A stretch of DNA of 64,000 nucleotides from Alnus glutinosa (GCF_958979055.1 NC_084888.1:9657501-9721500); one strand, 5' to 3'; shown: positions 1-11,601, counted from the first letter of the stretch. The notes: a model not told the origin generated them from the letters alone. Program-made: numbers and translations.

Positions 1-1045
1 TTTTCAAAAAACAAAATAATTATAAAAAAATGAAACACAAAACACATCTCAAAAAATAACTAAACACAAGTTCATTTTTTCAGGTATGGATGTTGCTTGA
101 TATATATATATATATATATATATATTATTTTTTTAAAAAATAAGTGGTGGCAGTTCTGGCAGTCACACAGTGCAGATCCATTTCGTGGGCCCTATGATGG
201 CCACTAAATCACCACCGCAGTAGCTGCTGCCAGGTGGCCACCACCTGTGGAGTCTAGTTTATTTTTTTTATTCACTTTTTTCTTTTATTTTATGAAAACA
301 CTTATTAGTTTTTGTTTTTTAGAAACACTTATCAAAACTTTACCAAAGAAATTTTCTTTGGACCCTACATACAAAACTTTTTTCAAATGTGGCCCCTACC
401 AAAATAATTCTCAATTCTCTCTCTCTCTCTCTTTCTTTATTATTTTAAAACTCTTTTCAAAACCCAAAACCCTAAACACTTCTCAAAGCTCTACCCTAAA
501 CCAACCCTAAATTTCTTGTGTAATACTTCTTAGTCAGTAATGTTGGCGATTGCCTGCCTTTTTGGGTGTGAAAACTTAAGTAGCTATTGCTGTTTGTGGA
601 TTGATTTTTTTATTTTATTTTATTTTTCATAAAGTTAATCGCGTAAGTTGTGCACATGCATGCGGCATTGGGGTTGGGTATATCCGTATATATGTAATAT
701 GTGTTAAAATATCATTCTTTTGTTCTGTCCCCCAGTTCCACATAAGAACAATCTTGTTCTTCTCTCCTTTAGTTCTTTGTGATTCATTGTATTGTGGTAA
801 CTGGAACAGGTACCTTATTGAAGGGAACCTGTTTTGTGGTGCATAAAATGTTGTAGTTATTGCTTTATCTCTATGGCTACAGTGGGGGAGGTGGACCTTA
901 ATTTAAGCCTTTATCTTGTTTTGAATTCTTATATGAATTTTCACCATGCTAAGTTTTCCCTTATGGATATCACACATGGCATTACTTATTACATATATGT
1001 GATTGTAAAGTTTTAATTGAAGAAAAACTTGGTACATCATACTAG
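1..1045. other. AT-rich non-coding sequence with repeat remnants
   Basis: No convincing gene is visible. The stretch contains a short TA microsatellite, a GTGGCC-rich patch around 140-255 and CT-rich tracts around 415-435. The GTGGCC patch resembles the repeat in the hydrolase intron near 5890-6195, so this may be the edge of a foldback element cut by the window. Upstream exons of the SWIB gene could lie here or further left, but none was recognised. Confidence 0.4.
101..125. repeat. (TA)n microsatellite
   Basis: An uninterrupted run of about 12 TA dinucleotides within AT-rich DNA. Confidence 0.9.
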
Positions 1046-1210
1046 GGTCTGATGAAATATGTGGATGCTTTTGGCCTGCAGAATCCTGCAGATAAGAGGG
1101 AGATCTATTGCGATGAGAAGCTGAAGGCCTTATTTAGTGGAAAGGACAAGGTTGGGTTCCTGGAAATTGGGAAATTGCTCTCCCTCCACTTTGTTAAGAA
1201 GACTGATTAA
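1046..1210 (+). CDS. SWIB/MDM2-domain protein, terminal exon only
   Basis: After a TAG acceptor (1043-1045) an open frame encodes 54 residues with the typical C-terminal half of a SWIB domain: YVDAFGLQNPADKREI, then CDEKLKALFSGKDKVGFLEI and LLSLHFVK, then a TAA stop. SWIB domains occur in SWI/SNF subunits, and in plants also in small organelle-targeted proteins. The short tail after the domain fits the small plant type. The first half of the domain and any transit peptide are missing; they may be in an exon I did not find or left of the window. It could also be a retained fragment of a broken gene. The domain call is firm, the gene's integrity is not. Confidence 0.75.
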   Translation, partial: GLMKYVDAFGLQNPADKREIYCDEKLKALFSGKDKVGFLEIGKLLSLHFVKKTD

Positions 1211-2796
1211 CTGCTGACTTTAGGTGTTTGGCTTAGGTAAGGTTGGTGCCCTCAACTCTTTACAGATTAAGCTCTTGTGACATTTCTTCCAAATCCTTTG
1301 TTTGAGAGCGAACTCTAGGGCTGGGTTTGTGATTAAAAAATGTTTAGCTGGACATGTTGTAAAAAGTACTTTTGAGTAGATTGTTTTCATGCAGTTGTCA
1401 GCTTATGAAGCAGGTTGTGCGATGGATTAGCTATGGTGAAAACCATATGTTACTGCACCCGATTTCCTCCATTAATTGTTGAAGTTTCCAAGGGGAAATC
1501 CTTTGGGGGCTTGGACTATGGTCCATGGAGATGTGGTCTGGATGCGCATGTATGTTTTTGCAAATGCTGTCTAGAATGCCCCTGTTCACGTGGTCTTCTT
1601 TGAGCCCATTTTTATTGAGCATATCATTTGCAATACTTCTGATGATTCTATTTGTGCTTCTTCTCCTTCTTTTCATTTCTTTTCTTTGCTTCTTTTTCCC
1701 TGCCTATAGATGATCGGAAACCAGGATGATTACATATTTGAGTTGCAATATAATTCCAAAAATTGGTTGCTTTCTTAGATCAATCGAAAGTTCAATGTTG
1801 ACAGGTATTCTTCTTGACAGCTGAACGAACGAATGTTCGAGTAGGCTTTTCTAATTAAGGGGCAAAAGAGGTTTTTCCAAAGCATCCGACCATAGCTCCC
1901 TTGGAAGAACTACTTTAGCTTGGCTTGCATAAAGGCTCATGGCAATTGGTCATAATCAAATAAGCTAATAAGCAAACTAGGCCCCTCCTGGCTGGGATTG
2001 GGGTTGGGATTAGGGTCAAGTTATGGCTTGACTTGTTAGTCTTGAGGGAGCAACTGCACATTTCTTGCGACGTTGATCCGACTAGACCCCGAGTTTGGTG
2101 TTAAAAGTATTACTATGGTTATGCATAGATGGAGAATTCCAACCATTAATCGTCCCTTTCTTATCCTTCTTGCCTAGGAAAAAAAAAAGAACAGAAGAAA
2201 AAAAGGGTAAGCAAGCCTTTGTAGCTGCATTATATGATTGTATATTGGAAATAGTTGGATTCATAGTGTACCCAAAGTTAAGGGACTTTTACATCAAAAG
2301 AAAGTTGCGTTTTTGACAATGTTAATTTGAATTCAATGCAGATTCTAGTATTTATATATGAGTAACGCTATATACTACGTCCCATTCAATTGGGCTGATG
2401 TGATAGTGTCCATCGGCTTTTGTTAAAAGAAAATAAGAAAGAGGTTTAGGGGCTGATGAATACTGTCATAGTAGAATGGAGATAGGATGATGGTGTAGTA
2501 TATAACATTTTTCATTACAGTTAGATTAGGGACCCTGCTTTTGGCAAGATGTAATATATTCAAGTGTTGACAAACCACGATGAGAGGGGGGGCTTAAAAA
2601 GAGGAAATGAGCATGTTATAAATGAAAGCAAGAATTTGATTATTAGATGCATAACAAGAATTTGTCCAATTGGCTTGTCTCTCTCTAAGTGAAGATGAAA
2701 GAAAAATGGGCAATATATTTGAGGCTGAAATTACATAAACAATAGGATTGTAAGAAGTTAAAGGCTTTTCTCATTCACTAGTCAATGGGAAAAAAA
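1211..2796. other. Non-coding stretch downstream of SWIB exon
   Basis: No coding region is supported; the open frames here are short and unlike known proteins. The first few hundred bases probably include the SWIB 3' UTR. The rest is ordinary intergenic DNA up to the SINE target duplication. Confidence 0.5.
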
Positions 2797-2811
2797 GAAA
2801 CAAAGTAAACT

Positions 2812-3100
2812 CCAATGGGGTGGTTTAAGTGGTAAAGACATTGATCTTTGTGGTAATCTCATGAAGTCTAAGGTTCGGATCTTCTTGGGTGTAAACAATT
2901 TTTTGAGGCCAACCCTCCGGTAAAATTAGGGTATTACCCGATCCGTGTAGAGGGGGTGCTTTACACGGATCCAAGGTTTACTTAATAGAGGTAGGTTAGT
3001 GGGTACACGAAGTGGTCTTTCCCTGGAATGGGTTCTTTGTCATAAAATAAAATTAAAAAAAAAAAAAAAGAAAAAAAAGAAAGAAAAAGAAAAAGAAAAA
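2812..3100 (+). mobile_element. tRNA-derived SINE with 15-bp target duplication
   Basis: The head carries Pol III promoter boxes: an A box around 2821-2831 (TGGTTTAAGTGG) and a B box at 2872-2881 (GGTTCGGATC), about 40 bp apart. The body continues to about 3050 and ends in an A-rich tail with GAAAA interruptions. Direct repeats flank it: GAAACAAAGTAAACT at 2797-2811 and GAAACGAAGTACACT at 3101-3115 (13 of 15 match). This is the full structure of a plant tRNA-type SINE; the two mismatches suggest it is not very recent. Confidence 0.85.
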
Positions 3101-3264
3101 GAAACGAAGTACACTAAAAAAATGAAACCAAGGACTTCCTAATGAATTGTTTACTTCACAGATTGTCTAGATGTCAAGAATATTGCAATCTATGCTTTCT
3201 CAATGAATCAAAATTACATGAACGAGTTAAAGTTATCTTCCCATTTGACTGCCTTCCACATCCA

Positions 3265-6200
3265 TTAGCTGAGGAGGTGGTGTATCCATTTCTCTACAAC
3301 AACAGGAGAACCATACCATGGTCTCAACACATCATCTGAACCAACTGGTGAGTGGTAAACTCCATCCAAGCTAATGTTAAATGCACCCTCCAGATGGGCT
3401 GATACTTCTGGCACAACTCCATCACCCCATACATCTGCCTGCCCACAAACCTGACAAAATGGTACACCTCATTATCATTGCCTGCTTACCTGAGAGGATA
3501 GTAAATAACTCACAGGAAAAACAAATAAAAAAGAAAAATTTGAAGTATCTGATGATAGCAATTCATCTAATTTAGAGTTGTGAACAGTTAAGACAGTTGA
3601 CTTAACCTGTTTGTACCCTTGGCCAACAAAGCGAGCACGAAAGGTTGTTGCATTTGATGTCGATGTGCTGACATCGTTGACAGTAGCAACCTCGGAAATT
3701 GAGTGAGCATTGTTATCAAGAACTACAGACTCAACATCTGCAGTTGAATTGCGAATGAAGCGAGCCCCTTGGATGTACCTGTAAAGATTTCAGCAATTTT
3801 CTAAGCAAGAATTAAATCTAAAATTCTTAAAAGAATATGATTATAGGGATAATGATTTTACAACTTTAGGATGTCTGTTACATGTTAAGCTCTGCTACTC
3901 GCAAATTAAGGACTACTTCACTCATCCCATAAGTTGCCATTCTTGTCCTGATAAACCTCACATCTAGTTTTACTACACTGTTCCAATATCACGCTACAAC
4001 AAAACCTCTTGAATAACATCACCAGTACTATGTATTGGTGTCGTTCATGCTCCAGTTTGCAGTGATAAATGCCTTTCCCTGTATCTTGTTCTGGTTCTTG
4101 TTTTAGATTTGCAGGAGGGGAAGAAAAAATGAAAAGGAAAAAGCCAGAAAGTTCCTACAATGTATAAGCTTCCCCTCCCCCCTTCCAGTTTCCCTCTAAG
4201 CTCTGCAACAGCATTCAATGTCCCACCCCAAATTTTTGCTTCATTCCTTTTATAGCATTGTTGGGTTGAAACCATACAAATTGATCGTGTGTTTAACTCT
4301 TACAAGTAGATGCTTCTCAGGAACCAGTCAAATGCATAAATGCAAAACCAGCATCACATTCCTCAGTATTTTTTACAAGGTATGTAGTTTACCATTATTT
4401 TTTCCCAATCACACCAAAGAGGCATTTTTCCTTTTTCTAAACCTCCAGTGGTGTAACCAAAAATTCTTTCATGCTCCCCAACACCATTCTGCTGATTCAG
4501 ACCATTTGTTGAAGTTTTCTGATTTGGTTCTATGTAATCAATTTTTTTTTTGATAAGTAAAGAAAACGAGGGGTGCAACATGAGGACTCCCCAGTCTCAC
4601 TCAACTGCGGAGTTTTGATGGGATCTGATACATTAGTGCTGGTATGATCGCACCCATGTAATCAAAATTCCCAGGTGGCCATGCTAGTAATTGTGCTCTT
4701 GAAACAAGGAAAATCACAAAATAAGCAGAAGATAAGGGAAGAACAACTACAAAGACATCCTTAGGTCAAATAAATTGGTAGACACAAAGCACATAAAATA
4801 TTTGTATATATGAAGTAGCTATAGCCAACACAGATGATTAGCAATAGGAACCAAAAGGAAAATTAGATGGAAAAAAATGAAAAGAAGGGTCTGATATTGA
4901 GTTTACCTCCCGGCAATACATACATATTTCAGGTGGGGAGTGTACACGGCTTTTGAGCAATACTTGTCAACATAATCTAGGAGACCCCTTGTTTGATCAA
5001 TAACGCCCGGCAGGCCTTTCGGAGTTGGACTGGGAAAATGAAAAGAAAAGGACAAAAAAGAAGACATAGCTGAGGTTGTTTTTAAGATGAAATGTAAAGA
5101 TAAATGCTACATGTACTTTCTCTTTGATGTAGCAGTGAAAATCACCATTGATTGATGTGAAACATACAGATTACAGATTAATCTATCTAAAATCTAATGA
5201 TGATTTTCACTGCTGGAGCAAGGAGTAAGCACTTGAAAGTAAATATACCATTTCTCAAATGTAAACTAAGCTAATGCAGATAGAACAACTAAAGTTACTG
5301 GCATATCCCACAAACCCAGTTCTAAGGATGCAGAAAAATGAATGATATATAAGTAGAAGTGACAAGACCCAAGAGTCATCAGTAAGGAAGCATTATTAAA
5401 ATTCGATAACCTACAGGTGGGGGGTTCCAAGAGTCAATAACAAGGAAATATGGGACAGTCCAAATTCTTCCATGTAAACACGTGCAAGCCATCCTCCAGC
5501 TGAGTGTCCAATCAAGGATAAAGTCCCACCTAGAATAAGATATTTTTCAGAAATTCAGAAACTGCCATGTATTTATTAATTTATTCCTTTTGGTCCACAT
5601 GACTCTCTTATGCAGCAACTCCCAATGCAGCAACTGAAAGTGAACATTCAAAAAACTAAACCCTAGAGTCTAGAGTCTAGAAGCAAATAAACGAGAAAGA
5701 AGGGGGCAAGGTTTCAGCTAAAAAGAGAGGAATATGCAAAGAAGAAATGAAGTTTGATTAGTTGAAGTCCCAATCATGACAAACAGAGATGAAAGTGAAA
5801 CCAGTCATCATTGACCGACAAATTAATCATATATGATTCTCACATGTTTGGATTCTATTTAACTTGTTTAATTTCTTTCTCAGAGCATTTCCCTTGATTT
5901 TGAGGAGTGTTTTGTGTTTTTAATTTGAAAAAAAGTATCTTAATGTGACATAAATGTGAGGACTGTGTGGACGTGTGGCCACCCTTAGTGGGGAGGAGAG
6001 TGGTGGCCACGCAGTTACATCTTCTCCACTTTTGGTAGTCATACCACCACCATAATATCTTTCTTTTTTTAATTTTATTTTAAAAAAATTTAATTTATTT
6101 TTTTTAAATAATAAGTTAACTCTTACCTCACCGATCAAATTATATATTTTGAGTAGTATTTTGTGTTTTGAGTTATTTGTTAAAAACTTTTACAAATTCA

Positions 6201-6764
6201 AAATGCAAGCAAAGATAGGAATAAACCTTGAGCCAGCTCCTTAGCCTCCCGAACAGCCTCATCTATCCTCTTCAAGTACCTGCAACCATATAGGAGTTGC
6301 AGTGTTCTTTCAGGGGTTTTCCGGTTGTGCGGAAAAGCATAAAAGAAAAAGGAATGATCGAACAAAGTACCAATCGAGGACTGGGCGAGGGCGGAGAGTG
6401 CCACGCCAGTAGTTGGGGTCCGCCAAACCGGCGGCATTTCTGAGCCAATCAAGCCTTGATACCTTGGCGACGACGGTGGGCACGCCGTAGTGCTCTTTCA
6501 AAGTCGCCTCCAACTTGTGGTAGTCACTTGAATTGTTCCCCAAGCCCTGCAGAGACACTCCAAGACGCCGTTACTTTTGGTGCAAATAGATACCACTGAG
6601 AAGAAGGCGATGTGAGATAGAGAAGCGGGACACTTAACAGGAAGAATGACGGCAGGGCGGTAGTTGAAGGAAGTAGAAGAGGATGGTGACGCCGCTGAGG
6701 CTAAGGCTGAGGCAGAGGCAGAGGAGGAGGGCAATGGTCTCAGTGGCGGCAAGGCCAAAGCCAT
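3265..6764 (-). CDS. Alpha/beta-hydrolase (lipase-like), probably plastid-targeted
   Basis: Seven coding exons on the minus strand: 6764-6639, 6546-6371, 6279-6227, 5529-5415, 5029-4907, 3778-3607 and 3450-3265. Phases join cleanly to give 316 residues. The Ser/Ala-rich N-terminus resembles a chloroplast transit peptide. Then come VILPGLGNNSSDY (oxyanion-side loop), the nucleophile elbow GHSAGGW, GTPHLP and a C-terminal GDGVVP that probably carries the acid, with a His in VYHSP. This fits PGAP1/lipase-type serine hydrolases; the substrate is unknown. The start at 6764 was chosen because the upstream in-frame Met gives a less typical N-terminus. It resembles Arabidopsis At5g17670 from memory. 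Introns carry a 5S-derived insert and a MITE-like repeat. Confidence 0.92.
4542..4655 (-). mobile_element. 5S rRNA-derived retroinsert with LINE-type tail
   Basis: On the minus strand the insert starts GGGTGCGATCATACCAGCAC, the 5' end of plant 5S rRNA, and continues through the 5S-like GATCCCATCA and AACTCCGCAGTT. It then skips about 35 nt of the middle of 5S and resumes with GGAGTCCTCATGTTGCACCCC, the 5S 3' end. This is followed by TTTTCTTTACTTATC and oligo(A), the same tail as the LINEs in this window. Exact 10-bp direct repeats (ATGTAATCAA) flank it at 4532-4541 and 4656-4665. It lies in hydrolase intron 5. Differences from 5S are mostly C-to-T or G-to-A, as expected after methylation decay. 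Confidence 0.85.
5890..6195. mobile_element. MITE-like repeat in hydrolase intron 3
   Basis: A GTGGCC-rich core (5970-6020) lies between two similar stretches reading TTTTGAGNAGTNTTTTGTG, near 5898 and 6147. A related GTGGCC-rich sequence is present at the left window edge. The ends are not clearly defined and no target duplication was found, so this is only a likely repeat. Confidence 0.35.
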
Positions 6765-9218
6765 TGCCAATTTCCCACCACACACGCAGCGCAGGTGTAA
6801 CAGAACTGCTACCACAATTTGTCACGTCGTATTTCGATTTCCAAGGGGAGTGTTTGTTTCTTGGGGTAATACTTGAGAGATTGTTTTCACATGTGACATG
6901 GTGCACGTGCCACCATAGTTCCCCACAATGCAAATCGAGTAGTGTGGGCAATTTTTAACACGATTCGTAAAAACGTGAAACAAATTCAGTAGATTAAGAT
7001 TGAGGAGTACAATTTGTTCAATTAACTTGATTGAATTAGAGTGCACTTGTATAGTCTTATACCCAGGCTTCGACACAATCCGAACTCAACATATAACATT
7101 TAAGACTGACAATTTTTTATACGATTTGTGAATCCGACATAAAATTAGCGGGGTATGATTAAGAGGTCTAACTCATTTAATTAAATGAATTGAATTTAAG
7201 TTGATTTATATAATTTTATACTCATCTCTCGGTATGGCCCAAACCTGATTAGCGACTATGAATTACCACCTCAACTCTTAATCCATTCATTCCATATTTA
7301 TAGTGGTGGATCAATTTTTAAATATGGAGAAATACCATTAACTCACAAGGTCATTACTAGAGATTAATTGTCTGAATCTTTGCATTGAATGATTATAAGG
7401 TTTTTTTTTTTTTTTTTTGAATTGTTTGTTTTTATTTAGAGAATAGAAAACAAAAGACAGAAAATAAAAATTTTAACAAATATAATCAGATTTCCCTTTT
7501 GTACTATTTTCTTCGGATGGATATGAGTCAACAAGCTAGATATGCATCTCATGTGCGTGCATTGAGCTTATGAGTTACAAGATATATAATTATCTTTTCT
7601 AAATTCTCATCACTTAAATTTCTATTATCTGTGATCTTTAGTAAGATGCTAAAATATTTTGTAAATTAAACCAGCAAACACCCTTACCTCAAATTGCTAT
7701 AATACATCTCAAAACATCATTGAATGGATTTTTTTTTTTTTTTTTTCCCGGTGAAATTTGTTCATATGTCATCATTCAATAGGAGTGATTTCAATACAAT
7801 AGAAACGGACAGACACTTCTATTCCTGATGATGTCCTCGTAAACATATTTCCAAAGAAAAGTGTGTTAATTAGAGCTTCCTTTGTTTTATTTTCATAATG
7901 ATTAGGTGAAACTAAACAAATCTCTTAACGCCCGTTTCTTAGTGCCTATAGTTTAGGCAGTTGTTGATCATTTTTACTGTGTTTAATTGACTGCATATTG
8001 AGTGATAGAAATCTCACCAATTCATCCATTCTGATCATATCTTCCAAAATTCATTTGGAGAGACTGCCATTAAAGCATGGAAGATACAAGCTGGAATGCA
8101 TTGCAGCAGGAACTGTTGTGCCATTTGAGTCCCTCAGTGATTACACACGTACACTGCAAATAATCACAAGTTTCTTCAATGATTTGCACATTTAAATTTC
8201 TATGGGCAATCGCTTGACCCTCTGCAACAAAGGAGAAGATACGCTGACCAACGCTTAAATAAATGCCTCTCCAAGACCCCAGAAGAAGCGTGTAATATAC
8301 TGATGTGTCCATTCTCTATTGGAGGGCACAATGCCAGGTCCTTATAGAAGTTATTCTCCTGTTCTAATAGAATCGCTTCATTATGCTGCTGGCAGAAGAT
8401 GGGCATGAACAATCTGTCGCGGTCTCTGCAAATTCCCCCAATTGCATTATCAATCAACATGAACTATAATAGGCTTCAATGCCTTCCATAAAACTGTAAA
8501 CTGAATCAAGTGCAAGTTAGGTAGAAAGTATTGCTTCTAGCCAAGGGAGGCAAGAACCGCGCTTTCAGAGAATTGGCGGTCCAAGTCTTATCTTACATAG
8601 CATGAAGGCCTAAGTTCTGGGTATTTACAAATTGCCAATTCAAGCAAGAGCTAAAAACCTTGTCCCAAAAGAAAAAGAGCCCAAGAATGGTCACATTGGT
8701 GAAACCAGCTATGTGATTTAGCATCATAGTGATGTCTGCTATTTGCGTACTTGCATGCATTCATTCTCCAGAGACAAGATTTCAGACTGGACCTTACCTT
8801 CTAGGCACTAGAAATCAATGTAAGCAAAAGTCACAGAGAATTGAATGAAACAGAAAAAATGAGCTATGAATTGAACACTCATATTGCTTGCTAGTCTATA
8901 AAGACAACAACAAGGGAAGAAAAATCTAGTAGATATATTTTCTTATATGTTACAGATTGCAGGAAGTATATTTGCAGAATCATACAAACAGGGTTACAAC
9001 ATTTAAGAAGGCTCATACCACAAAGATAATTAGGCATAGTGAACTACGAGAAGTATAGCAAGATATTTCTATGCATCTATGCATCCTCATGATATGATTA
9101 GACCCACATAAACATATCGAAAGCAATGGGAAATGAGCCTTTACCGGGAAGGACAATTCTATGCATCTGCATGTTATCAGGGATCAAACAAACCAGTTAG
9201 CCGTAAACCAAAACACAA
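6765..9218. other. Intergenic stretch between hydrolase and PPR genes
   Basis: It holds the hydrolase promoter and 5' UTR side (just above 6764) and, at its right end, the PPR 3' UTR. Between 6940 and 7250 are degenerate motifs (GGCAATTTTTAACACGA and a similar one near 7105) that recall the arms of the hAT-like element at 46358-47789. AT-rich homopolymer tracts occur near 7400 and 7730. Around 8000-8460 base composition is less AT-rich, but neither strand gives a recognisable protein. Confidence 0.4.
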
Positions 9219-10619
9219 TTAAGATCTCCTTCGTCCAGGTCGTATCTTGCTGATCAAATAGTCCTCCAAAGCAACACCTGCTTCCACTATTCTAGTGTGA
9301 GGCTTTATTTCTATCTTCAGAAGCTCTTCCAAAAGTTCTCCCATTCCTTCTGTCTCATCCATTTCACAAATCCTAGGAACTATTGTCATCCAAGTATCTA
9401 CATGAGGACTTTCCCCATGCTTTAGCGCTTCCCCTAGAACTCCACAAGCTTCTTCAACCCTACCAACATTACAAAGACCCTTGACTAAAGCATGAATAAC
9501 AGAGAAATGCGGAGAAAACCCTTTTGATATCATTTCCTCCATATAATTCTTGGCCTCGTCCAACATCCCCTGATCACATAAGCCATGAACCAAAGTTCGA
9601 TACGAGACCAAGTTGGGCAAGCACCCATTTGATGCCATATCCTCAAGAACCTTACAAGCATCCATTGCACGCCCTTCTCTACAAAATCCTAAGATAACCG
9701 TGTTATAGTGAACAATATCGGGATTGCACCCCTTAACTTTCATTCTACAGAGAAGCTTGTACGCCTCCCTAAGCTTCTTCTTCCTGCACAAACTATTCAA
9801 CAAAGTGGTATAACTCAACGTGTCGGGTACAAACCCTTTGTTCAACATGTCCTCCAACAAGTCCACCGCCCTGTTCACCTGACTCTTCCTGCACAAACCC
9901 TGCATTAGAATGCGATACGACTCCACGTCCGGAACAACGTCCCTCTTAAACATTTCGTTGAACAGTTGGTAAGCAATACTGATATCCCCACAGAAACAAA
10001 ACGCACGCATCAAAATGTTGTACGATTTCGTATTGGGCTCGACCCCGTAGCGATGCGCATTCCTGAAAAGATCGAAAGCGGGGCGGACATAGCTCCGGTG
10101 GGAGACCAGAAACTCAAGAATGCGGTTCAAGTGTTTGACGGAAGGCTTACAATTGAACTCCATCATTGTGTAGAAGGTTTTGAGAGCCCTATCGGGCAAA
10201 TTAGCCTCGGCGTAGAGTTTGATGAGGTGGGTGAAGAGGGTGGGAGTGACAGGGTAGGCCTGGGATTTGAGGCGAAGGAGAAGGTGGTCAATGAGAGAGA
10301 AGTATTTGGAGCGGCCAAGTTTGATGATAAGAATGAGGTAGGAAGAGTAAGAGTGGCGGAAGTTGGGTTGGTTGGAGGCGTAGTCGAAGATTTCTTTGGC
10401 GAGGAGAGGGTCTGTTTGGGAGGCGATCAGTTTTTGGACTCTACATGGAGACCCAATTGAGGAATTGGAATTGGGAGGTTCTTCTTCTTGTCGCCGTTTT
10501 TGGTTTTCGTGGCGTTGTGGCCGTGAGGAGTAGAAGAAGAGTGGCCGGATTTTTGGTCGGAAATCGAGAGGGCCACTGATAATTCTGGAGACGAGCGCGA
10601 TTCTCATTTTCAAGTTCAA
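9219..10619 (-). CDS. P-class pentatricopeptide repeat protein, mitochondrial
   Basis: A single-exon frame of 466 residues. The N-terminus is basic and Ser/Arg-rich without acidic residues at first (MNLKMRIALVSRIISG), consistent with a mitochondrial presequence. From about residue 117 there are eight to nine 35-residue PPR motifs in tandem, for example SYNILMRAFC and HYNTVILGFCREGR, each ending near a KGxxPD or KGxxPN step. No E, DYW or SMR domain follows, so it is P class: a sequence-specific organelle RNA-binding protein for stability, splicing or translation. Specificity-position pairs include N/D, T/D and N/N, plus two repeats with Arg at position 5, which is unusual. It is divergent to the tRNA methyltransferase gene across a very short promoter region. 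Confidence 0.93.
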   Translation of the reverse strand: MNLKMRIALVSRIISGPLDFRPKIRPLFFYSSRPQRHENQKRRQEEEPPNSNSSIGSPCRVQKLIASQTDPLLAKEIFDYASNQPNFRHSYSSYLILIIKLGRSKYFSLIDHLLLRLKSQAYPVTPTLFTHLIKLYAEANLPDRALKTFYTMMEFNCKPSVKHLNRILEFLVSHRSYVRPAFDLFRNAHRYGVEPNTKSYNILMRAFCFCGDISIAYQLFNEMFKRDVVPDVESYRILMQGLCRKSQVNRAVDLLEDMLNKGFVPDTLSYTTLLNSLCRKKKLREAYKLLCRMKVKGCNPDIVHYNTVILGFCREGRAMDACKVLEDMASNGCLPNLVSYRTLVHGLCDQGMLDEAKNYMEEMISKGFSPHFSVIHALVKGLCNVGRVEEACGVLGEALKHGESPHVDTWMTIVPRICEMDETEGMGELLEELLKIEIKPHTRIVEAGVALEDYLISKIRPGRRRS

Positions 10620-10712
10620 AAGAAAGCGTCGTTCGCTTGGGATATTTAGAAATTAGAAGGCGGTGGAATTGGACCTCGTAAAACGACGACGTTGGCTGAT
10701 GGGTGGTACTTA

Positions 10713-11601
10713 GAGCAGTCCCAATAGATTATCTATTTGTAACTTTAAGGTAGAATAGATAATAAAAGTGTTAAAAAGAGACTCCATCAACTTAGGTATT
10801 CCAACTCTATAATAGATTTTCCTTAATTCCATAAATAGTGAAACTCTACATGTAGAGTTATACTATTCACTTATCTATTTTTTTTATTCTTTATCTCCAT
10901 TGTTTTAGCTTTGCTTTTTTCCTTTTTCCCTCCACCACTCCTCGTTTTTTTTTTTTTTTTCCTTTATAGTGGAGATTTAAGAGAAAGTGTGCAAATTAGT
11001 GGAGTTATAAAGCGGGACCCACGTGAAAAAAAATACTATAATGAAATAAATAAATTAAAAATAATAAAAAAATAATATAGAGTTAAGAATAGATAATCGG
11101 ATGTATAGTGCATTTAAAATTCAGAGCATTCCCAATGGTTTATGTATTTTTCAATCTAGAATAGCTAATCAAAATCTATTTTATCTAGTTTAGCTAATGA
11201 ATTTTAAATACACTATACATCCGATTATCTATTCTTAACTCTATATTATTTTTAATTTATTTATTTCGTTATAGTATTTTTTTTTCACGTGGGTCCCGCT
11301 TTATAACTCCACTACTTTGCACACTTTCTCTTAAATCTCCACTATAAAGGAAGAAAAAAAGAAGAAGAACGTGGAGTGGTGGAGGGAAAAAGATAAAAAG
11401 CAAAGCTAAAAAAGTGGAGATAAAGAATAAAAAAAATAGATAAGTGAATAGAATAACTCTACATGTAGAGTTCCACTATTTATGGAATTAAGGAAAATCT
11501 ATTATAGAGTTGAAATACATAAGCTGATGGAGTCTCTTTTTAATACTTTTATTATCTATTCTAGCTTAAAATTGCAAATAGATAATCCATTGGGAGGGCT
11601 C
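10713..11601. mobile_element. PIF/Harbinger-type MITE, head-to-head dimer
   Basis: Terminal inverted repeats GAGCAGTCCCAAT (10713) and CCATTGGGAGGGCTC (ending 11601) are flanked by TTA on both sides (10710-10712 and 11602-11604), the 3-bp target duplication of Tourist-like elements. Inside, a second terminus GAGCATTCCCAATGG starts at 11124. Thus 11124-11601 is a complete 478-bp MITE, while 10713-11123 is an inverted copy of most of it. The arms pair over about 400 bp. The element lies in the space between two divergent genes. Confidence 0.88.

Noticed and set aside
2872..2881. Possible tRNA gene from the B-box match
   Set aside because: No cloverleaf or acceptor stem closes around it; the flanking duplication and A-rich tail show a SINE.
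4569..4655. Functional 5S rRNA gene
   Set aside because: The middle of 5S is missing, substitutions are many, and target duplications plus an A tail show retroinsertion.
8070..8460. Minus-strand frames of 80 and 86 residues between hydrolase and PPR genes
   Set aside because: They overlap in different frames, match no family I know and lack splice support.
9966..10460. 164-residue plus-strand frame
   Set aside because: It is antisense to the PPR gene, whose coding frame and repeats are clear.
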